Shown: one piece after another, positions 1-7,958 of the stretch
How the letters are laid out: each line of letters opens with the position of its first letter
Position numbering within the stretch: the stretch's first letter is position 1
Source: a virus
Reading direction: 5' to 3' (one strand)
Virus record (IMG/VR): IMGVR_UViG_3300035662_000043
Location: 1-47,903 of that record
DNA length: 47,903 bases
Position numbers and translations under genes: made by a program
The notes under the pieces: model-generated
Told to the model about the DNA's origin: nothing
Seen by the model: the letters and a program-made list of their open reading frames with translations, nothing else
Database searches by the model: none

Positions 1-1
1 A

Positions 2-289
2 AAAGACCTAGAGCAACGGGCTGAAAAAATTAACATGTTTAAAAATGACCCAGCTAAATACTATGAGTACTTAGCTGAGAATCCGTTCGACGCTATGTTA
101 GTTAAGATGTACAACGGCGATGCTAACAAGAAGCTAAAAGACCTACGTGAAGAAGCTAACAAGTGGCGTACCATGAAAGGGTTAGACGTTAAAACAAGAA
201 CTGACCTTGTCAAAAACGTCGTGCTTCAGCAGAACCTTCTTAAGTACAGCCTAGTACAGAAATACAAAGCGTTTGGCGTAGAGCCTTAA
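2..289 (+). CDS. C-terminal part of a rightward virion-type protein (partial)
   Basis: The frame is open from the left edge and ends in TAA at 287-289, so this is the 3' end of a longer gene whose start lies outside the window. The visible 95 residues are charged and probably helical, rich in Lys, Glu and Asp. It is the only rightward gene in the left half. Together with the fibre gene cut at the right edge, this implies that the late operon continues off the right end and re-enters here if the genome is circular or permuted. Its stop overlaps the stop of the converging leftward gene. I do not recognise the family; a large internal virion protein is a guess from position and composition. Confidence 0.7.
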   Translation, partial: KDLEQRAEKINMFKNDPAKYYEYLAENPFDAMLVKMYNGDANKKLKDLREEANKWRTMKGLDVKTRTDLVKNVVLQQNLLKYSLVQKYKAFGVEP

Positions 290-303
290 GCAACACGCCA
301 AAC
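271..303. terminator. Inverted repeat at the convergent gene junction
   Basis: Perfect 9-bp arms GTTTGGCGT (271-279) and ACGCCAAAC (295-303) enclose a 15-nt loop that holds both converging stop codons. There is no strong U-run on either side (the leftward side continues GCTTTGTATTTC). It may be a bidirectional terminator or a transcript-end stabiliser where late and early transcripts meet. Confidence 0.45.
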
Positions 304-537
304 ACGTACGCCCAGATGACCTTCTTTATGGCAGGTGTAAATCTTTACCCGTACCTCTGCCTTCTTAGCTGCTACGTCAGCTAAATAGATCATCTGGGCT
401 GGACGCAAAGTAGGTACGAAAAAGCTATCCCCTACATTCATGTAAGCGTACGGAAAAACCCATTCGGGTTCCTCAGTCAGCCTCTCCATGTCCATCGGAG
501 CCAAAGAAAGAACTTGGGATTTTTGTTTCAAAGACAT
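286..537 (-). CDS. Hypothetical small protein, last gene of the leftward operon
   Basis: 83 residues with no recognised domain. The centre (YMNVGDSFFVPTLR) reads like a compact beta-rich fold, and a Cys-His pair (TCHKEGH) sits near the C-terminus. The first 65 nt overlap the 3' end of the primase-helicase gene in another frame. The start may instead be one of the internal ATGs at 495 or 489, which would shorten the overlap. The stop codon interlocks with that of the converging rightward gene. Function is unknown; position makes it the distal gene of the replication operon. Confidence 0.6.
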   Translation of the reverse strand: MSLKQKSQVLSLAPMDMERLTEEPEWVFPYAYMNVGDSFFVPTLRPAQMIYLADVAAKKAEVRVKIYTCHKEGHLGVRVWRVA

Positions 538-3328
538 AGCAATTTACGTTCATGTTTTTGTCTAGGATGCTAAACGCGCCCTTCCAACCAGAGTCCAAAC
601 GCATCTTCTTCGTCCCGACTAAGATACCTTTGTCCTTCATCGCCTTCTCAAACTCGCGTGAACTAAGTTGTTTCTCACCGAGATACTTTTTGAATTCGGT
701 AGTGGAGATATAGACGTGCCCGGTCGCAACGTCGATCCGCCCGACAAGTGATGCTCTCGGTTCATACGTAACCTTGCCATCATTAATCCCAAGAAAACCT
801 GTATAGAACTTGTTGATGTATTCTCCGACGAGTCCTTCATAATCCATGTGCCCCAGTCTAACTACGTTGTCACGTAGGTTAATCATCTCATACAGCACGC
901 GGTCATAAATTCGGTTCAACTCAAAGTCAATGATGTTGAACTCATTAGCCACCATGCCGCCTGTAAACACTGCGCAGATGTAATCTTTATAGAAACGATA
1001 GATGTCGTCTGCCCCAAAGTCTTTTTCAAACCTTGCCAGCCAGTACGCTATGCGGTCTAGCAAATCGTTCTCGCCTAGTATGTAAAAGCCCTGTACTAGT
1101 TTGATGCCAGCATGACCGTAGTTATACCGTAGTGGGTCAAATATGCGGCGCCCCATATGAGGGTCTTCTATCATGGCGCGGGGCTTTTCAATCATCAGCT
1201 CAATCAACCGCGCCATCTCCCCGTTGGCGTAGCTCTTCTTCTGCATAATAAGATCAAGCATGGGTTGGTTGGATGTAAGCATCGCTATAGATGAGGCTAC
1301 TAGCTCATGCTCCCGTTCAGCGTTGACCGATCCCTGCATCCTGATCTTGGCTTTACCCTGCGAGACTGCGTGAATAAATCTAGCCACCTCGTCTCCGGGC
1401 CTGTTATGCGCTTCGTCTAGTCCGTATGGGATATTTTTGAAGGTAACGTATCGCGTTATTAATCCATTCTGTGTCGCGTCCAGCACCCACATATCCTTCG
1501 GGTTCCCCCATGTACTCAGGTTCGCCATGAGCGCACCAGTCTTCGCATTCCCCGATTCCCCGGTGAATGACAAAGTTACGCCACTTGTAGATGTCAAATT
1601 CATTAGCGGCGCGCCGAAGCCGGTAAGCGCACCAAGGGCGTGTAGCTCCATTGATGGTCGATTCAGCTCTTGCACACATTCTTGCCATTTTTCAAATGTC
1701 CCCTTTGGGTCAAACATCTTAGCCACGCTACGGATAATCGGCGCAACAGCCGCCTTCACAACAGTGCCATCGCGCTTAACCATTTGATTGCCAATAACAA
1801 ACTCGTCACCAAAGCGTTTGCCGCCTTCAGTGACTTCTGTCCAGCCCATTTGCATCTGGACTATTTCTGCGGGAACCGTACTAGCTAAATACTTTCCCCA
1901 TTTATTTAAATATCCCATGAGGTGCACCATCAAGTGAGGTAGTGGGATGATGTCGTGAAACAGCAAAGACTTCTTCAGCTCATCCGTTGACTGAAGAATC
2001 CTAATAGGCAGCAAAAATTCTTTTGGCGGGTCTTTGGGTAACAGCAGCCGCATCAGCATCAAAGCCCCGTCTGTCTTGCTGTAGAGCCGCTCTACCGGAA
2101 ACAACTCGTGCTCGTAAATCAATATCGGGTCTTGCTCAATCTTGTTTCCCTTCTTATCTTTTTCAGGCGGTGGCTGGTAATAAATGCCGCCTCTCTCCGC
2201 TCTAAAGTACGGAAACAAGTACTGCGGGTGATCTGGAATTAGGCTCTTTGAAACAGCTTCGGTATCCTCGTCCTGCCGAACTGTGTCCGCCTTAGCGACT
2301 TTGATGATTCTTCCGAGGGCAAGAGGGTTAGTGATGCTTCCTCTGTGCTTGCAGTTACTACAGACATCGGGGTTGATGTTGTCAAACACTTCGCAAGAAT
2401 AAGGCTTGCCTTGCCGCTGGTGTGCTTTCTTTTCTGTTTCTTCCCAACTATAGCCGGGGTAGTCGCAGGAGATTGCGTGGATTGCTTCATCTCTGTCGGT
2501 GCAGTGTTGTGCGATAGACAGCACGGCTGTCCATACTGGTTCAGGGAGCGTTTGTCGGTTCTCGATTGCCCACTTAATTTGCTCACACCCATCTCCTTCC
2601 ATGCTACGGATTGCGATCTTGTCGAATACCGTCTCGTAGTTGTCCATCTTCAGAAGAGCCCTAGTCTCTTCGTCAAGCCCTTTCGGAACACTCTTTAGGA
2701 CATCAGCCGCCGCTATGTTAAATTCTTCTACGCCAAGAAACTCTTTAAACGCTTCAAAGGAGTAAGTGTGTATCTCGTCAGTCAGTACAGCAGTAGGTGA
2801 CGGTGGGTCTGTCTTGTAATTAAACGTGTCAGGACAGCGCAGGATGCGTGAAACATCTGCGGTGACTACGGGGTCAATCTTTATGTGTTCAAGGCAGAAC
2901 GCTTTGAACTTCTCAGCGTAAGGTTTCCACTCTGCTACGGGGATGTCTTCGTCGAAGAGCCAATAGGCGTGGACGCCTGTACCCGAATCGATAATGACCG
3001 GTGGAGGGAGTTCTTGTCCACCCACGAATCCCGATAGATGCTCAAGAGCTTCTTCTTTTGTTCCGTATCCTTTGCCATCTCCGACATCGAGATCGACGAA
3101 GAATGAACGTAGGTATTGCGCATCCTCTGCCTTTCTAGAATAACCTTCGAAGGTTGCAAGTGCCACATAGACATTATCTCCGCCCAACGAGAACTGTCGT
3201 GCAATAGTTTCAAGTTCATCAAGGCTCTCCGTAAACCTTTGCGTTATCTTGTGCGTCTTTGGATGGATTCGTGCCACACAATAGACGCCCTGCGAAGGCA
3301 ATGCTTTCTCGTAAAATTGTTTTATCAT
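473..3328 (-). CDS. Primase-helicase: AEP-like primase fused to DUF927-type helicase
   Basis: 951 residues, likely the replicative primase-helicase that primes and unwinds phage DNA. The N-terminus resembles an archaeo-eukaryotic (PrimPol) primase: metal-binding FFVDLDVG (Asp79, Asp81), SGTGVHAYW (Ser115 to His120) and RILRCPDTFNYK (from Arg161). A cysteine cluster follows (Cys312, Cys323, Cys326). From about residue 500 the protein resembles DUF927 helicase-like ATPases: Walker A GESGNAKT at 590-597, a Walker B-like YGLDEAHN at 635-642, then a sensor-like LTSNQP. The start ATG lies 18 nt beyond a strong hairpin and has only a weak Shine-Dalgarno (CGGAT). The family assignment comes from motifs alone. 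Confidence 0.85.
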   Translation of the reverse strand: MIKQFYEKALPSQGVYCVARIHPKTHKITQRFTESLDELETIARQFSLGGDNVYVALATFEGYSRKAEDAQYLRSFFVDLDVGDGKGYGTKEEALEHLSGFVGGQELPPPVIIDSGTGVHAYWLFDEDIPVAEWKPYAEKFKAFCLEHIKIDPVVTADVSRILRCPDTFNYKTDPPSPTAVLTDEIHTYSFEAFKEFLGVEEFNIAAADVLKSVPKGLDEETRALLKMDNYETVFDKIAIRSMEGDGCEQIKWAIENRQTLPEPVWTAVLSIAQHCTDRDEAIHAISCDYPGYSWEETEKKAHQRQGKPYSCEVFDNINPDVCSNCKHRGSITNPLALGRIIKVAKADTVRQDEDTEAVSKSLIPDHPQYLFPYFRAERGGIYYQPPPEKDKKGNKIEQDPILIYEHELFPVERLYSKTDGALMLMRLLLPKDPPKEFLLPIRILQSTDELKKSLLFHDIIPLPHLMVHLMGYLNKWGKYLASTVPAEIVQMQMGWTEVTEGGKRFGDEFVIGNQMVKRDGTVVKAAVAPIIRSVAKMFDPKGTFEKWQECVQELNRPSMELHALGALTGFGAPLMNLTSTSGVTLSFTGESGNAKTGALMANLSTWGNPKDMWVLDATQNGLITRYVTFKNIPYGLDEAHNRPGDEVARFIHAVSQGKAKIRMQGSVNAEREHELVASSIAMLTSNQPMLDLIMQKKSYANGEMARLIELMIEKPRAMIEDPHMGRRIFDPLRYNYGHAGIKLVQGFYILGENDLLDRIAYWLARFEKDFGADDIYRFYKDYICAVFTGGMVANEFNIIDFELNRIYDRVLYEMINLRDNVVRLGHMDYEGLVGEYINKFYTGFLGINDGKVTYEPRASLVGRIDVATGHVYISTTEFKKYLGEKQLSSREFEKAMKDKGILVGTKKMRLDSGWKGAFSILDKNMNVNCYVFETKIPSSFFGSDGHGEAD

Positions 3329-3345
3329 ATCCGCAGAGACAGAAA

Positions 3346-3367
3346 GGGCAGAGCAAAAGCTCTGCCC
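3346..3367 (-). terminator. Strong hairpin between the Cys-rich peptide gene and the primase
   Basis: Perfect 9-bp stem GGGCAGAGC/GCTCTGCCC with a 4-nt loop. On the leftward strand it is followed by TTTCTGTCT. It lies 23 nt after the stop of the cysteine-rich peptide gene and 18 nt before the primase start. It could be a terminator or an attenuator that lowers primase expression. Confidence 0.55.
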
Positions 3368-3389
3368 GGTTGTACAAAAGTGCCGTTAC

Positions 3390-3542
3390 TTAGGAGCAGA
3401 ACGTACTGCAGTTATTCCCGTAACTATCGCAGCAAGTTGTACACATCACAGCACGTCCGTTGTAAAAGTAGCTGTGTGTGGTGCAGCCAGCGTAAGCCAT
3501 GCCAGCAGAAGTTAACGCCCAGATTACAAATAGTTTTTTCAT
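3390..3542 (-). CDS. Secreted cysteine-rich mini-protein (50 aa)
   Basis: Translating the leftward strand from the ATG at 3542 gives 50 residues. There is a clear signal peptide: MKK, a hydrophobic core LFVIWALTSAG, and an AYA cleavage site after residue 18. The mature part is about 32 residues with six cysteines (20, 34, 37, 38, 45, 49), including MCTTCCDSYG. The alternative AGC at 18-20 could serve as a lipobox, though the -3 Tyr is atypical. The start overlaps the stop of the HTH gene as ATGA, which supports translational coupling. Probably exported to the periplasm and disulphide-bonded. Function unknown. Confidence 0.7.
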   Translation of the reverse strand: MKKLFVIWALTSAGMAYAGCTTHSYFYNGRAVMCTTCCDSYGNNCSTFCS

Positions 3543-3850
3543 AGCGGTTGCCCTATCATGTTTTCGAGGTAGGCTTTAGCTTCTTTCAATGACTTAACAG
3601 GCAGATCACCACTTGCTGTATCTTTCCTGAGCAAAGAAATCATAGCTAAAGCCAGCTCCTCGTTCTTACCCCGTAGAATCGCGCCCCTAAACCAATTATG
3701 TATTGTTATACGAGACACGTTGAGTGCCTGTGCAACATACTTGGCTGGTAGATTAGCCTTCACACATTCTTGCGCCAGCATGACGCCAACACGATGGGTG
3801 TTCTTGCTAAACACTTCATCAATAAATTCTTTGCTGTAAGGACGCGGCAT
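3539..3850 (-). CDS. Small helix-turn-helix DNA-binding protein
   Basis: 103 residues. A central helix-turn-helix (AKYVAQALNVSRITIHNWFRG, read as two helices about residues 37-57) matches the Cro/transposase-type HTH pattern with a conserved Trp in the recognition helix. A good Shine-Dalgarno (AAGAGGAAAA) precedes the ATG. It sits between the candidate ssDNA-binding gene and the Cys-rich peptide gene, overlapping the latter by ATGA. A transcription regulator is the likeliest role, and it is a candidate binder of the dispersed palindromes in this arm; that link is inference. Confidence 0.7.
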   Translation of the reverse strand: MPRPYSKEFIDEVFSKNTHRVGVMLAQECVKANLPAKYVAQALNVSRITIHNWFRGAILRGKNEELALAMISLLRKDTASGDLPVKSLKEAKAYLENMIGQPL

Positions 3851-3858
3851 TTTTCCTC

Positions 3859-4692
3859 TTATGACTTCTTAGACCATTTTTTGATGACATCAGACGCTTC
3901 AGTAGTCTGCATCACCGGCTTTTTAGCGCTCTCGCGCACAGTCGGTTCAGCTACATCCACCGTAGCTTCTCCTTCCTTCTTCTTGTACACGGTCAACTTA
4001 ATTGCTGCTTCAGCTGCCGCGCTCTTACCCTGCTGACTAATAATGTCAAAGTCTTTAGGATCAACTGCACCTGCTGGTGAGAACAACACTTTCGGGAACT
4101 GCACCTTAGTGTCGAACGCAACCTTCGTTACCACGCGACCTTTGGATACGTTGTTACTGGCAAGCATCCCAATGTACGACTTGAAAGGCCAGCGTCCGTT
4201 TTCCTCTTTGCCAAAAGTCGAAGCTGCGGGGATAACGAATTCCAGTACGTCACCACTTGGGTCTTGTGGTAGGACGACAGCTGTGCGCCATGACAGTTTA
4301 CATTTCGCGCCAACACCGGAATCGTTCGAGCCCTTAGCTGAGTTCGGGCAAACATCGCACGTTGGAGCACAAGGGTGCTCAACATCATCGTCGGGCTTAA
4401 CGGAGTCGTTTGACCAGCAGATCGGAGAAACGGTTTTTCCTTCTTCATACGTACCCTCGTAGCATTGACGCGACGCGCTGTGTGCCATACGAACAAAGAT
4501 CACGTTCATATGACGGTCTTCGATACTGCCTACTTCTTTGCCGCCTACCATCTTGCGGAACACACCGCCTTTGATAGACAGACGCTTAGTCTGATTACTA
4601 CTACCACCCGCAACTGCGGCGGTATCTTCATCAATACCCGACTGAATGATTGACGGGAAGTTTGCTAGGATTGTTGCGAGTTCTGTACTCAT
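3859..4692 (-). CDS. Putative single-stranded DNA-binding / recombination-associated protein
   Basis: 277 residues from the ATG at 4692, chosen because GAGG lies 6 nt upstream. An upstream in-frame TTG would add four residues but contains that Shine-Dalgarno. The middle holds a cysteine set (SPICW, then CAPTCDVCPNS and a further Cys at KCKLSW) that could bind zinc. A beta-rich core follows, and the tail is lysine-rich with the acidic stretch usual for phage SSBs absent. Its place in a block with helicase, polymerase and nucleases suggests an ssDNA-binding role. The family is not certain; a virion or regulatory protein is possible. Confidence 0.5.
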   Translation of the reverse strand: MSTELATILANFPSIIQSGIDEDTAAVAGGSSNQTKRLSIKGGVFRKMVGGKEVGSIEDRHMNVIFVRMAHSASRQCYEGTYEEGKTVSPICWSNDSVKPDDDVEHPCAPTCDVCPNSAKGSNDSGVGAKCKLSWRTAVVLPQDPSGDVLEFVIPAASTFGKEENGRWPFKSYIGMLASNNVSKGRVVTKVAFDTKVQFPKVLFSPAGAVDPKDFDIISQQGKSAAAEAAIKLTVYKKKEGEATVDVAEPTVRESAKKPVMQTTEASDVIKKWSKKS

Positions 4693-4710
4693 AATTAACC
4701 TCAACTAAAT

Positions 4711-5115
4711 TTAACTAACACGGGACGTGGGCTTACGAACTGTGATGGTGAACTCACGCATCACATTCACTCCGGGCGGTAGTCCTTCATGATGCCGCTC
4801 AGACATGAATTCTTTAAAATTACCTTGATGCAAACGCGCTTCAAACAACTCAACTGCACCTGTCTCTAATACGAACTTGTTGAAGTTATCGCGGTCAGCG
4901 CAGGTGTAGCGTTCTTTCAATGACTTAATTACTGTGCCGCTGTCAGTGCGCAGACTCTCAACCTTCATGTCGTTACACCCTGCCAGCATCTCTTGTTCAA
5001 GGATCGCCATGTCAGCCTTCAGCTGCATGTCGCGTTCTTTGTATTCCGACTCGATCTTTTCACGCTCATTTCGAATAGTCAAGTAGGCTTTAACTAATTC
5101 ATTCATATCCTTCAT
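4711..5115 (-). CDS. Hypothetical early protein with N-terminal coiled coil
   Basis: 134 residues. The first about 45 are a charged heptad-like helix (NEREKIESEYKERDMQLKAD). A compact domain follows with SLRTDSGTVIKS and a C-terminal LPPGVNVMREFTITVRKP. This layout (coiled coil, TDSGT, then LPPGV near the end) is one I recognise from many phage replication operons without a settled function. The start at 5115 has GGAG about 9 nt upstream and overlaps the helicase stop by 17 nt; an in-frame ATG at 5106 is the alternative. Confidence 0.65.
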   Translation of the reverse strand: MKDMNELVKAYLTIRNEREKIESEYKERDMQLKADMAILEQEMLAGCNDMKVESLRTDSGTVIKSLKERYTCADRDNFNKFVLETGAVELFEARLHQGNFKEFMSERHHEGLPPGVNVMREFTITVRKPTSRVS

Positions 5116-6697
5116 AGGTTTTTTCTCCTAGTTCTGATCTATACAGATCGATAAGTTTCTCGTGAGAATCAACTTTGCTTTGCAGCATCCGATACATCTT
5201 CCGTTCAACCTCTGAGCCTTGCAGGTGCACTACTGTCATACGATTCTTCTGCCCCACACGATCAATACGGGCAATACATTGCAGGTATGTTTCGACAGAC
5301 ATAACCGGCGACCAGAAGACGATTGTGTTTGCAGCGGTTAACGTGACACCGTGTGACGCTGCTTGAGGCTGGATGACAAGCACTCGCGGTTCAGGCGTAG
5401 ATTGAAATTTATTAACAATCCTAGTGCGTTCATTGCCTGACACGCTTCCGTTAATAACTTCATTAGTGATACCGTTTTCAGCTAAGAATCTCGATAACAT
5501 TTCGATAGTGTGCGTGAACGGTACAAACACCAGCACCTTGTGTTCTGTTTCTTCTAACACCTCCATAAGCGCGTTGAGCCGGGGCTTCACATCAAACTCC
5601 ACTACCTCACGCGCATCTGAGTACACGGCCCCGCCCGCAACTTGCAACAGCTTGGATAGCTTCGCTGCGGCATTTACTGCGCTTATCTGTTCCCCCGCTG
5701 CTTGTACTAGCATCTCCTCTTTCAGTGCCTTGTAGTACTTCGCTGCCTGTGGGGTCAGTGGTACTTCGCGGGTCTGATACAACACCTCTGGCAGATCAAG
5801 GCATTCTTCTTTTGAGAATCTGATAGCAGGTTGTAGCGCATGGAATACAGTATCTTTAGATGACGGCTTTGGTATCCATTTAAATCTAGTTAGCTGAGTC
5901 ATGACCTTATCGCGCCACGCCGTCGCGTACTTAGGAACACGGTTCGGTGACACCAGCCGAGCCAGCCCAAACGCATCAAGCGGTGACTGAGAAGCGGGTG
6001 TGCCGGTCAACATCCAAAGCCTAGTCTCAGGCTTAATTAGTTTTGCTAACAACCGCCAGCGCACAGTGGACGTAGTCTTGTAGGCGTTAGCCTCGTCCAC
6101 GATGATCAGGTCAAACCCCCCGCTGTTAATCTCATTAAATAGGATGCCCACGCCATCGTAGTTAACAACTATGAACTCGTAGTCTCCGCTGATTATTTTC
6201 TTACGCTTAGCGGCGGGGCCATACGCAATCCCTACCGTGCGGTGCATAGCTGCTTTGAAGATATCGGCTTGCCACGCCGAATACATAATTGTCAGAGGGC
6301 ACACAACAAGCACGCGTTTAACCAGCCCCAAGCTCATTAAATAGTCAGCCGCCCATATCATCGACGACGTTTTGCCTGTACCCGCTTCGTTAAAACAGAA
6401 CGCGCGGCGCCTTACCGACATGAATGAGGCGGTAGTTTTCTGGTGGTCGAACGGTTTAAAGATGCCCGGCCAGCTATAGTCTTTGAGTATGGGTGATGGG
6501 ATATTGTCGTAGCCGAAGGACTCAGCTAGAAAGGTAACCTCATCAAGCCCCCAGTTGACCAGCAGTTCGGTGTGGGTCTTGCCGCGATTCAATGCTGCGG
6601 ACTTTTCGATGTACTTGAGAACGACATCTGCGTCCTCGTTAGGGGCGGTAAAACGGAGGGCGGACTCGTCCACCACTGTAAACTTAATCGTACTCAA
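5099..6697 (-). CDS. SNF2/DEAD-like superfamily 2 DNA helicase or translocase
   Basis: 532 residues with a full superfamily 2 set. The Q-like FDHQKTTASF is near residue 83, Walker A NEAGTGKT at 103-110, motif II DEAN at 201-204 (rather than DEAH), motif III LTGTP ending at 234, and motif VI RIDRVGQ at 477-483. The RxGQ form is typical of SNF2-type proteins, which move along duplex DNA. The start is a TTG with GAGG 5 nt upstream (GTGAGGTTAAATTG). Likely used in replication, recombination or fork restart. The 3' end overlaps the next gene. Confidence 0.9.
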   Translation of the reverse strand: MSTIKFTVVDESALRFTAPNEDADVVLKYIEKSAALNRGKTHTELLVNWGLDEVTFLAESFGYDNIPSPILKDYSWPGIFKPFDHQKTTASFMSVRRRAFCFNEAGTGKTSSMIWAADYLMSLGLVKRVLVVCPLTIMYSAWQADIFKAAMHRTVGIAYGPAAKRKKIISGDYEFIVVNYDGVGILFNEINSGGFDLIIVDEANAYKTTSTVRWRLLAKLIKPETRLWMLTGTPASQSPLDAFGLARLVSPNRVPKYATAWRDKVMTQLTRFKWIPKPSSKDTVFHALQPAIRFSKEECLDLPEVLYQTREVPLTPQAAKYYKALKEEMLVQAAGEQISAVNAAAKLSKLLQVAGGAVYSDAREVVEFDVKPRLNALMEVLEETEHKVLVFVPFTHTIEMLSRFLAENGITNEVINGSVSGNERTRIVNKFQSTPEPRVLVIQPQAASHGVTLTAANTIVFWSPVMSVETYLQCIARIDRVGQKNRMTVVHLQGSEVERKMYRMLQSKVDSHEKLIDLYRSELGEKTYEGYE

Positions 6698-6864
6698 TTT
6701 AACCTCACTATAAACTTAACGATGCCCCTTACGGGGGCTAGTCGGTTAACTCCGTGCCGTAGGAGCACTACTCCGAAAGGGGGGCACTAGTTAACTGATG
6801 TGGTTTATTAGAGGGGGCAAACCTTCCAAAACCCCTCGCCCACTCACACCTTACGGCGGGAAGA
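6698..6864. other. Intergenic leader upstream of the helicase gene
   Basis: 167 bp without a gene. It contains a small hairpin GCCCC-TTACG-GGGGC at about 6723-6737, two GTTAAC-like palindromes, and a GAGGGG/CCCCTC pair separated by 15 nt near the right side. No convincing promoter or U-tract terminator is visible. Confidence 0.4.
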
Positions 6865-7176
6865 CTATTTCTTACGTTCTCTCTTGCTTACCTCAGACAC
6901 TAACGCGCTTGAGGAACTACGTTTGAACGAACGATTCTTCGACGGTGACTGTACCATCACTCCATCTGCATTACTACCGCCTTTTGATAAAGCAACACGG
7001 TGAGCAATGTCTTTACCCTCTCGTGCATCAGCTTTACCGTTGCCGTTACCGTCCTTGCCTTTTTTATCCATTGCACGACGCGCGCGTTGACGCTCCATGC
7101 GATCAGGGTGTTCGCCTCTGGCTTTCTCCTGCTGATACTCTTTCTTGTACGGACGCGCTTTGTTTACGTATGGCAT
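6865..7176 (-). CDS. Small basic HNH-like protein
   Basis: 103 residues from the ATG at 7176 (GGAG 6 nt upstream). Very basic, with an Arg/Lys-rich N-terminus and tail. The segment DIAHRVALSKGGSNADG followed by SKNRSF matches the core of HNH nucleases (usually D-H-x-x-P-L-x-x-G-G-x-N, then N-R-x-K), but the usual DH pair is spaced and the zinc cysteines are missing. It may be a degenerate HNH nuclease or a DNA-binding packaging or repair protein. The start lies inside the preceding small gene. Confidence 0.6.
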   Translation of the reverse strand: MPYVNKARPYKKEYQQEKARGEHPDRMERQRARRAMDKKGKDGNGNGKADAREGKDIAHRVALSKGGSNADGVMVQSPSKNRSFKRSSSSALVSEVSKRERKK

Positions 7177-7285
7177 CTTTAGCTCCGTGAATAAAATTGT
7201 TGTGATATTCCTCGTCAGATTCGTCAATGCAACGCCAATGAGTTGGCTTGCGGTTAATTGGGTTAATCCCTCTGCCAATAATCAT
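7103..7285 (-). CDS. Hypothetical 60-aa protein overlapping the HNH-like gene
   Basis: 60 residues. The ATG overlaps the upstream nuclease stop by one base (TAATG), with AGGA 9 nt before it. The first 40 residues (KPTHWRCIDESDEEYHNNF) look like ordinary protein. The last 20 lie in the stretch that also encodes the HNH-like N-terminus (74-nt overlap) and are Arg/Ser/Gln-rich, as expected of a shared region. Function unknown. Confidence 0.5.
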   Translation of the reverse strand: MIIGRGINPINRKPTHWRCIDESDEEYHNNFIHGAKDAIRKQSASVQERVSAGESQRRTP

Positions 7286-7941
7286 TATCTAGTCCTATGA
7301 AACTCGCACTCTGTTACAGGACACCAGCCACATAGCGGTGTCGGGTTTGGTTGCCACGTATCATTCTCAAACGACAACGCTAGGCGGTCCAAGTCTGGCG
7401 TAAAGTTATTCCACAGCTCATCAATCTGACTACGGTCGTATTCTTCTGGTATGAAGTTGTTGTGCATCACAAACAGCAGACCAGCTTTAATCTTCTGTAC
7501 TTCAGGAAAATGTGCAAACGTCATTAGCGCCATTAGTCGTAACTGTTTTAGATCAGGGTACTTGTCGCTCCCTGTCTTGTAGTCAACGATGAACGCTACG
7601 TCATCTGACACAATCATTAAATCCACAATCCCCCGCACCCAGTAGCCTTTGCCGTAAGAGCAGGGTTGTCTGTTTATATCTAACGCCATTCGATATTCAG
7701 GATAGCGCGTCCCATCGATCTCAAGCAGCGGGTCAACCAAGGGAGCAAACCGCTTGTAATTGTGGGGTAACTCTGTTCCGTCCTTCGTGTAGTTCTCCAA
7801 CGCTGTATGAACTTCCGTGCCATAGAGCATTTGGTGTGTGGGCCTAATGTCATATCTCTTTAAAACTTTTACCTGTTGATATTGTCTTGGGCAATTAATG
7901 TACTGTTTCAAACTGGAAAACGACCACGTAACTGAACTCAT
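7285..7941 (-). CDS. PD-(D/E)XK exonuclease, Cas4/RecB-like
   Basis: 218 residues from the ATG at 7941 (AAAGG 7 nt upstream; a GTG at 7965 is less likely). Hallmarks in order: WSFSSLKQYINCPRQY at the start with a first Cys, GTEVH, then the nuclease core GIVDLMIVSDDVAFIVDYKTGS containing D and DYK, and a C-terminal cysteine trio (CGWCPVTEC) that with the N-terminal Cys could hold a 4Fe-4S cluster as in Cas4/AddB proteins. It lies just downstream of the DNA polymerase gene. Likely a recombination exonuclease. Confidence 0.85.
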   Translation of the reverse strand: MSSVTWSFSSLKQYINCPRQYQQVKVLKRYDIRPTHQMLYGTEVHTALENYTKDGTELPHNYKRFAPLVDPLLEIDGTRYPEYRMALDINRQPCSYGKGYWVRGIVDLMIVSDDVAFIVDYKTGSDKYPDLKQLRLMALMTFAHFPEVQKIKAGLLFVMHNNFIPEEYDRSQIDELWNNFTPDLDRLALSFENDTWQPNPTPLCGWCPVTECEFHRTR

Positions 7942-7958
7942 AGGGGTACCTTTATTTG

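Noticed and set aside
6692-6715. Sequence resembling a T7/T3-type phage promoter (TTAACCTCACTATAAAC)
   Set aside because: It reads antisense into the helicase gene, is partly explained by that gene's Shine-Dalgarno, and no single-subunit RNA polymerase gene is visible.
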